Shown in pieces: positions 62,901 to 64,000 of a stretch of DNA of 64,000 nucleotides; position 1 is the first letter of the stretch; every line of letters starts with the position of its first letter. Under the pieces are notes generated by a model, which did no database searches, was not told where the DNA came from, and worked only from the letters and a program-made list of their open reading frames with translations. A program made the position numbers and the translations under genes. Location: positions 19,003,557-19,067,556 of the forward strand of contig NC_085878.1 of assembly GCF_034702125.1 (NCBI RefSeq). Reading direction: 5' to 3'. The stretch is from Engraulis encrasicolus. Its lineage: Eukaryota; Chordata; Actinopteri; Clupeiformes; Engraulidae.

Positions 62901-64000
62901 TATAAGCACTAAGCAAATGCTAAGGCCTACTAGGTCCTCACTAAGGTTAAATTGGTAATAAATCCCCTTGTATTAGTAATTGTAAGACTGTACATCTTCT
63001 TCAGAGCATTTAATATACAGTAGTAGGGGATTCAATGTTTACTTTTACATGCTTGGGTTGATTACGTAAGCTATATTTACAAAATGACCACAAGAGGGAG
63101 ACATAGTTTGACCTATAAGTAAAGCTTATTTTCTCCTCTATGCTAAGCTGAATACAAAATGAACTGTTCTTTGTAGCCCTTCTGAAGTGATTACTTTAGT
63201 CCTCATAAGTAGTATAATTGTTTTTAACTTGTGTGTGTTTTTATGTGCGACATGGTGCACCACTAACTGACTGATAGGTGGAGTCTATGCACCTGCCACT
63301 TAGCCCTACTTGATTACGTGAGCCTTCTCCTAGTTATAGCAAGGAGAGATAGATATATAGGAGGGCTTACTTACGTCATAACAGCGTAGTATGAAATGAT
63401 GGCGAGGGGAGTACTGAAATTGTATTCTTCTTCTACAGTCAGTATTGGAAGCACCAGGGAAGCATGCAATGCGACTTCCGCGATGGTCGGAGTGTGGAAC
63501 AGGTCATAGGACAGCGTGAATGTTTGTCAGCTGTCCTTAATTACCCCCAGCAACTACTGCTGACCAACAGCTGCAGTTAATTTGGCCACAAATTATCCAT
63601 CATGGTGTCGCCCCCACTGACCATGCGCAAGAGAGTACGGAAATTGTATCAATCGCACCCACTGACCAATGACCATGCGCAAGGGAGTTAATTTTCCATC
63701 CACTCGTGTCCTCAGGCAACGCCCCCGTAGTACACCGTGGCCAATGCATTTCCCCCCTAGAGATTGTTCTTCTCTGTCGAATTTCTTTGGTTATAGGGAC
63801 TTGGGAATTAGTCAGTGTTTAGACTCTGAAGAAGACAGTACGCGTCAGCCCGTTAAATTAAAGACTTTTTAACTTCACCAGCAGTGTGCCTTCTTTGGCA
63901 GACTTTATCAACAGCCACAACTGGAGCTAAGTCTGACCATAATTTTAAGAAACTTTATTTCCTTGAGCCAAAGAGCACCTGCTAAAGAGAAAAAAGTGAA
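62901..64000. other. No recognised gene
   Basis: A ~23-bp segment, ACTGACCATGCGCAAGAGAG, recurs with small changes at about 63616 and 63665. The 63700-63900 stretch is GC-richer, but no coding or promoter assignment can be defended. Confidence 0.4.

Overview
The window looks like non-coding-rich chromosomal DNA from a ray-finned (teleost) fish. Evidence: GT-AG spliced exons of vertebrate gene families (GLIPR2/CAP, TRIM), a chromodomain Ty3/Gypsy element of the sushi/chromovirus type, an L2/CR1/Rex-like LINE, tRNA-type SINE remnants, many short inverted-repeat DNA transposons and very long (CA)n/(GA)n microsatellites. No rRNA, tRNA gene, CRISPR array or bacterial-type operon was recognised. 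The species cannot be named from the sequence alone.

Layout. 1-546 is the edge of a ~240-257 bp tandem array. 2.9-5.7 kb holds three exons of a decayed TRIM-family gene (B-box 2, coiled coil, PRY) among SINE and DNA-transposon debris. 6.6-12.2 kb is a cluster of non-autonomous DNA transposons (a TTAA-flanked MITE, a 1.5 kb CAGTCCCTCCAG-ended element, a long hairpin, hAT-like MITEs), plus one possible unidentified exon on the minus strand. 12.5-12.9 kb looks like a CCAAT/ETS housekeeping promoter with a first exon. 14.2-14.9 kb is a 19-bp GC-rich minisatellite overlapped by a minus-strand ORF. 18.3-22.1 kb is an almost full-length LINE on the minus strand (endonuclease and reverse transcriptase, one stop, one frameshift).

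The best intact host gene is a GLIPR2-like CAP-domain gene on the minus strand (coding 29490 to 27076, five coding exons, 155 codons, all four CAP-site residues present). Its first intron carries a 626-bp TTAA-flanked foldback element. 32.65-34.33 kb is a 1.68-kb foldback element with ~0.7-kb arms. 36.9-49.9 kb is mostly gene-free, with microsatellites and MITEs, including a nested pair at 44.5-46.0 kb.

49908-55421 is a complete chromodomain LTR retrotransposon: two 577-bp LTRs in which I see no difference, 5-bp target duplication CACAG, gag, and protease-RT-RNase H-integrase-chromodomain pol. Its control signals are readable directly: an 11-nt self-primer match between the LTR and the primer-binding site, and a GGGAAAA slippery site 6 nt before a predicted H-type pseudoknot at the gag-pol overlap. 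A frameshift near 54182-54190 separates the integrase core from its C-terminal and chromodomain part, so the copy looks young but broken. The remainder (55.4-64 kb) has microsatellites, a hAT MITE with a perfect 8-bp target duplication, a degraded LINE fragment and no recognised host gene.
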